NCBI GenBank assembly: GCA_020831535.1
Contig: JAFIGF010000159.1
Location: 1-37,333 of the forward strand
Length of the DNA stretch: 37,333 nt
From: Opitutales bacterium
Lineage (GTDB): Bacteria > Verrucomicrobiota > Verrucomicrobiia > Opitutales > T3Sed10-336
Direction of reading: 5' to 3'
Numbering within the stretch: the first letter of the stretch is position 1; every line of letters starts with the position of its first letter. Under the pieces are notes generated by a model, which was not told the DNA's origin, ran no database searches, and saw nothing but the letters and a program-made list of their open reading frames with translations. Shown piece after piece: positions 34,439 to 37,333 of the stretch. Position numbers and translations under genes: made by a program.

Positions 34439-35062
34439 ATGGGACACAAAGGTAAAGCTAAACAGATTCGCCAAAGAGAGCCGGGAAAGAACCTTGGGGT
34501 ATTTATCCGGACGCTGCAAGAAGCGGGTCTCCGTGGAAGAAGCGCGCGCGCAGGCGCAAAAATTGTCGAGGAGACGGCGCGATCTGAGGGACTCCTGATC
34601 AATCCCCGGATTTTCCGTCCGGAAAACGAAATTGGCGAAGGGGCCGAACATACGGTGTATCTGGATGCTTCGTCCCAGCGAGTACTAAAAATCACCCATC
34701 CCGATCTTTTGGAACGTGGTGGGGTCGGACAGAGTCGCAGCGTTACCAACTACCTGGAAGGGCTCCTTTTTCATAACAAAGTCTATGGTATGGATTTTGA
34801 ATTTGAAGGTATCATTCCCGGGGACGGCCGTTTTCCGCAGTATGTCGTCTCCGCCACGCATATCGTCGGCGATCCTCCTGATCAACGTGAATTGATTGGC
34901 TTCATGGAACATTGTGGCTTTACCGGATCCGAGGGCTCGTGGTCAGGTTTGGGAAAGGTGGTTTGTGACGTCGTTCCCAACAATGCGGTCAAAGTACGGA
35001 ACCCGGAAGGGCCGCACATCATTCCCATCGATTTTTTTGTCGAACCCCGGAAACAGGATTAA
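34439..35062 (+). CDS. Polyvalent-protein-type kinase domain protein
   Basis: About 207 residues. From residue ~60 the sequence fits the serine/threonine/tyrosine kinase-fold domain described in 'polyvalent proteins' of phages and conjugative elements (Kinase-PolyVal): IGEGAEHTVYLDASSQRVLK with the loop and a Lys, then SVTNYLEGLLFHNKVYGMDF, QYVVSATHIVGDPPDQRELI, GFMEHCGF, KVVCDVVPNNAVKV and a final HIIPIDFFVEP. The N-terminal ~55 residues are basic (GHKGKAKQIRQREPGKN). In its usual setting the domain is part of a giant multidomain protein; here it is alone. Substrate and role unknown. Follows a strong promoter directly after a repeat element, which suggests acquisition. Confidence 0.78.
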   Translation: MGHKGKAKQIRQREPGKNLGVFIRTLQEAGLRGRSARAGAKIVEETARSEGLLINPRIFRPENEIGEGAEHTVYLDASSQRVLKITHPDLLERGGVGQSRSVTNYLEGLLFHNKVYGMDFEFEGIIPGDGRFPQYVVSATHIVGDPPDQRELIGFMEHCGFTGSEGSWSGLGKVVCDVVPNNAVKVRNPEGPHIIPIDFFVEPRKQD

Positions 35063-35515
35063 CTTATAGAGCTTTTCACGAATTGCTGTGAAAAAGGACC
35101 TAACCCTTCTGGCCCGCTCAAGTCACAAAGAGTAGGTAGACCAAGGAGTGGCTGCATTCTGCTGCCATGCGGGAATCGGTAATGGCCCGGCCTGCGCATT
35201 TGGTTGTTTGGGGCAGCAGGATGCAGCCGCTCCTTGGGGTGGGCAACCCATGGGGCCGGGGAACCTGATGCGTGAATACAGGGACTGGCAAATCCAGCCA
35301 ACTCTAGAGGGGTTTTGTGAGGTTTAGGAAAATGCCCCGAATAATCGTCCCGAGTGTAGGGGATGGAGAAAATTGGTTCTCAAACCTTCATTTTACGCCA
35401 CTTCCCAAAATTAGACATAATGTTTATTGTGCGAATTCTGGGACTGTGGGTTGTGGTTGGGTGGTTTCTGGAATTGGCTTCCGGGAATCCGGACCGTGAC
35501 GGTTCGTCCATCCGT
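35063..35515. other. Gene-free stretch holding a long hairpin element
   Basis: About 450 bp between the kinase gene and the small acidic membrane-protein gene. Apart from the 35141-35237 hairpin nothing was recognised. Open frames on the - strand across the hairpin are repeat-derived and have no protein features. Confidence 0.5.
35141..35237. repeat. Long inverted repeat (MITE/BIME-like)
   Basis: Arms 35141-35166 and 35212-35237 are 26 nt each and pair fully apart from two G-U wobbles; they begin CCAAGGAG and end CTCCTTGG. The 45-nt loop contains its own ATGCG/CGCAT pairing. No ORF. The arms read as a GGAGYGGCTGCATYCTGC palindromic unit in both orientations. Confidence 0.88.
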
Positions 35516-35713
35516 TTATTCTCCTTGGAAGATTTTTAGCAGCGGTCCCAAAACCCGTACTCCGACGAAGGCCACCAAAACCAAAAGCAATCCCCAAACG
35601 GCCCATTTCTTCATTCCCATCAAGGCGCCGCCTCGATCTTCGGGAATTTCGTTCTCGTCTTCCTCGAAAACATCCCAATCGGAATCCTCTTCTTCATCAT
35701 TCCATAAAGCCAT
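35516..35713 (-). CDS. Small acidic single-pass membrane protein
   Basis: 65 residues: a strongly acidic N-terminal half (DEEEDSDWDVFEEDENEIPED, broken here to its acidic character) followed by MKKWAVWGLLLVLVAFVGVR, one membrane helix at about residues 36-56, and a short amphipathic end. Positive residues just before the helix suggest the acidic part stays in the cytoplasm. No family recognised. It is divergent from the exported 345-residue protein gene, 112 bp apart. Amino-acid bias and layout argue for a true gene rather than a chance frame, with moderate certainty. Confidence 0.62.
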   Translation of the reverse strand: MALWNDEEEDSDWDVFEEDENEIPEDRGGALMGMKKWAVWGLLLVLVAFVGVRVLGPLLKIFQGE

Positions 35714-35750
35714 ATTTGTATTTTATCAAATTTTCCGCGGAACTACACCC

Positions 35751-35779
35751 TTGATTTATTTTTCTTAAGGGTTTAACTA
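35751..35779 (+). promoter_or_regulatory. Putative promoter of the exported protein/ABC gene pair
   Basis: TTGATT (35751-35756) and TAACTA (35774-35779) with 17-bp spacing, in AT-rich DNA 47 bp before the ATG at 35826. Weak -10; by eye only. Confidence 0.4.
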
Positions 35780-35825
35780 GAATTTTCACCAAGTAACCTA
35801 ACACACTAAACCTAACACCATAATT

Positions 35826-36863
35826 ATGACTATTCGAAAAATCTCCACCGCAATTTTAGGCGGTTCGCTTATCACTGCTTTGTCTTTCTCAACCGATTTG
35901 GTAGCTGATTCCGCTCTCCCGGCAGTTTACCTTGATGACGCTACGATTGCGGGTGACGTCAATTTTTCCGAAATCAAAGCCTCTGGCTTTTATCAAGGCT
36001 TGGTGGAACGGGGAATTATCGATGAGGAAGAACTCCAACAAGAACCAGAGGTGGCGGAATTTTTGGAAGCCGTCGATTTGGATATCGACAGTCTGAACCG
36101 CATCGTGGTCAATGCTTCCGGTTTGGCTTTCGACCCTGAAATGATGGATATAAATCCCGCTAATTTGAATATTTCAGGAGGCGCTGAATTAAAGGCCTCC
36201 TTATCGGCGGAAGCCTTCAACAATTTCATCAGCAATCATGCCATGGCTGAGGATCTGGTCACGGCGGAGCGCCAGGGATATACCTACTTCATCGCCAAGG
36301 AGCAGTATGACGATGAGCCTGAATTTTCCTTTGGTTTGTTTGATGGTGAAGAATTTAGCGTGGTTTTCTTCGGTGACAAAAACAGTGTTGCGCAGTCTTT
36401 TGACAAAGCGGTTGCGGGACACGGTGAATTGACCGCCAGTCTGGCTGCGGCCGGACCGGTGATGCTGCGTGATTCCAATGCGTCAATTTTGTTTTCTCTT
36501 TCCGACGAAATGCGTGAACTCATCAGAGAAGGCATTCAGGAAGATCCGATGATGGCCGGAATGCTTCAGCCTCTTGCCAATCTGCAAACCTTTGGAATTG
36601 GCCTGAAGATTGAGGACGACTTGGACTTAACCATCGCCGCACAATTCCCTTCGGATCGGGATGCTTCCTCCTTACAAATGAGTCTGCAAGGATTAATCGG
36701 AATGGCGATGGGCCAAGCCGGGCAGATGCCGGGTGGTGTTCCAGGACCTCTGGAGAAGCTTGAAATCAAGGCCGATGGTCCCATTTTACGCATAAATACC
36801 AATGTGACTTTGACTGACTTGGACGACCTTATGGAAAATCTGGGACCTATGTTCCAATTTTAG
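35826..36863 (+). CDS. Exported protein of unknown function
   Basis: 345 residues: signal peptide MTIRKISTAILGGSLITAL..., cut probably after LVADS-type sequence near residue 28. The mature protein is acidic, alpha/beta, with no cysteines seen in motifs and no recognised domain: features include LDIDSLNRIVVNASGLAFDP, YTYFIAKEQYDD, FSFGLFDGEEFSVVFFGD, and a Met/Gly/Pro-rich stretch GQAGQMPGGVPGPLEKL near the C-terminus. The end LTDLDDLMENLGPMF recalls small periplasmic proteins of similar layout in related phyla. Just one base separates its stop from the ABC ATPase start, so the two are linked in one transcript. Confidence 0.82.
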   Translation: MTIRKISTAILGGSLITALSFSTDLVADSALPAVYLDDATIAGDVNFSEIKASGFYQGLVERGIIDEEELQQEPEVAEFLEAVDLDIDSLNRIVVNASGLAFDPEMMDINPANLNISGGAELKASLSAEAFNNFISNHAMAEDLVTAERQGYTYFIAKEQYDDEPEFSFGLFDGEEFSVVFFGDKNSVAQSFDKAVAGHGELTASLAAAGPVMLRDSNASILFSLSDEMRELIREGIQEDPMMAGMLQPLANLQTFGIGLKIEDDLDLTIAAQFPSDRDASSLQMSLQGLIGMAMGQAGQMPGGVPGPLEKLEIKADGPILRINTNVTLTDLDDLMENLGPMFQF

Positions 36864-36864
36864 G

Positions 36865-37333
36865 ATGCTCGTCGCCGAGGAGCTTTCGGTTTATACCCGA
36901 AACGGACAAAAACTGGTTGGCCCATTATCCCTCGGCTTTGCCGAGGGACAAATGCACGCCCTTATTGGTCCCTCTGGTTGTGGCAAAAGTACCTTATTAA
37001 AAGGTTTTATGCACCTGCTCCCTACCCGGGGGCAGGTTTTTTTGCGAGGTGAGCAAATCTCTACCACCGAGGATCTGGTCGGTCATCTGGGGTTTGTTCC
37101 TCAGTTCAGTATCGCCCAGCCCCAGTTGACCGTTGAACAAAATATTCGCTTTGCCCGCAGACTTTTTGCCCCGTCAACGTTTAGCGAGGAAAAATACCAA
37201 CATTTGCTTGATGTTATCGGATTGTCGGCCCACTTGGAAAAGCGTGTCAGTCAATTGAGCGGTGGTCAATTACGCCGACTGGGGCTCGCCTTGGAATTGA
37301 TCAACAATCCTCCCTTCCTCTTCTGCGATGAAG
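36865..37333 (+). CDS. ABC transporter ATP-binding protein, 3'-partial
   Basis: The frame runs from the ATG at 36865 to the window end (about 156 codons) without a stop, so the C-terminal part is missing. Seen: VAEELSVYTRNGQKLVGPLS at the start, Walker A GPSGCGKSTLLKG, the Q-loop in LGFVPQFSIAQPQLTVEQNI, the ABC signature SQLSGGQLRRLGLALELI, and Walker B ending PPFLFCDE at the cut. The Q-loop and signature context resemble ABC-2/ABCG-like ATPases, so an exporter or a lipid/drug-type system is more likely than an importer. Permease would be expected downstream. Start one base after the exported-protein stop. Confidence 0.93.
   Translation, partial: MLVAEELSVYTRNGQKLVGPLSLGFAEGQMHALIGPSGCGKSTLLKGFMHLLPTRGQVFLRGEQISTTEDLVGHLGFVPQFSIAQPQLTVEQNIRFARRLFAPSTFSEEKYQHLLDVIGLSAHLEKRVSQLSGGQLRRLGLALELINNPPFLFCDE

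Noticed and set aside
34434..34598. 54-codon frame starting with ATG five bases before the polyvalent kinase ATG
   Set aside because: Basic, low-information product overlapping the kinase gene in another frame. The kinase frame has clear family motifs. A translated small peptide is not excluded.
31880..35240. Prophage or integrative element
   Set aside because: No integrase, capsid, relaxase or attachment-site pair is seen; only one phage/plasmid-associated domain is present.
35059..35301. 80-codon frame on the - strand
   Set aside because: Runs through the 26-bp-arm hairpin; no protein features.

Overview
This window looks like a chromosomal segment of a Gram-negative bacterium, most likely a member of Verrucomicrobiota (Opitutae-like). 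That placement is inferred from the mix of genes: lpxK (lipid A), a SufT-type DUF59 protein, a DUF4159 protein beside a HEAT-repeat protein, very large exported TPR proteins, many lipoproteins and a free-standing ovothiol-type methyltransferase. No 16S or marker phylogeny is available here. Few of the inspected start codons have a convincing Shine-Dalgarno sequence, so several starts rest on signal peptides or family N-termini.

Layout. (1) 1-8133, all on the + strand: 5'-truncated sulfite reductase hemoprotein (cysI), an OvoA-C-terminal-like methyltransferase, an extended Cys/Met-metabolism PLP enzyme, a second methyltransferase, panC, nadB and phosphatidylserine decarboxylase. The first four form a compact sulfur/thiol/methyl-transfer cluster; the rest make cofactors and lipid. 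(2) 8200-8936: a small Xre-type regulator whose predicted leader carries a perfect 21-bp hairpin, closed by a bidirectional terminator. (3) 8960-14855, all on the - strand: a two-gene lipoprotein/membrane-protein unit, then a lipoprotein-TPR-accA-dus series with overlapping or nearly touching genes. (4) 14947-19463: a [4Fe-4S] PhrB-type photolyase, AlgH-family protein, tRNA-Ser(GCU), isochorismatase-like hydrolase, an aquaporin with an altered selectivity-filter position, and sufT. (5) 19453-29039: DUF4159 and HEAT-repeat pair, lpxK, and a roughly 1,800-residue exported TPR protein. (6) 29487-30890: three short palindromic repeats with a compensatory base-pair change, then an orphan ABC substrate-binding lipoprotein. 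(7) 30981-31778: trhO. (8) 31880-35240: an accessory island with a HipH/YjjJ-type HipA kinase, palindromic repeats, a beheaded transglutaminase remnant, a tandemly duplicated inverted-repeat element, a free-standing polyvalent-protein kinase behind a near-consensus promoter, and a long MITE-like hairpin. (9) 35516-37333: a small anchored acidic protein, an exported protein, and the start of an ABC ATPase that runs off the window.

The most promising leads are the sulfur cluster, which may be a split ovothiol-like pathway, and the 31.9-35.3 kb island with its two unusual kinase-fold proteins among several repeat families. Neither is proven from the sequence alone.
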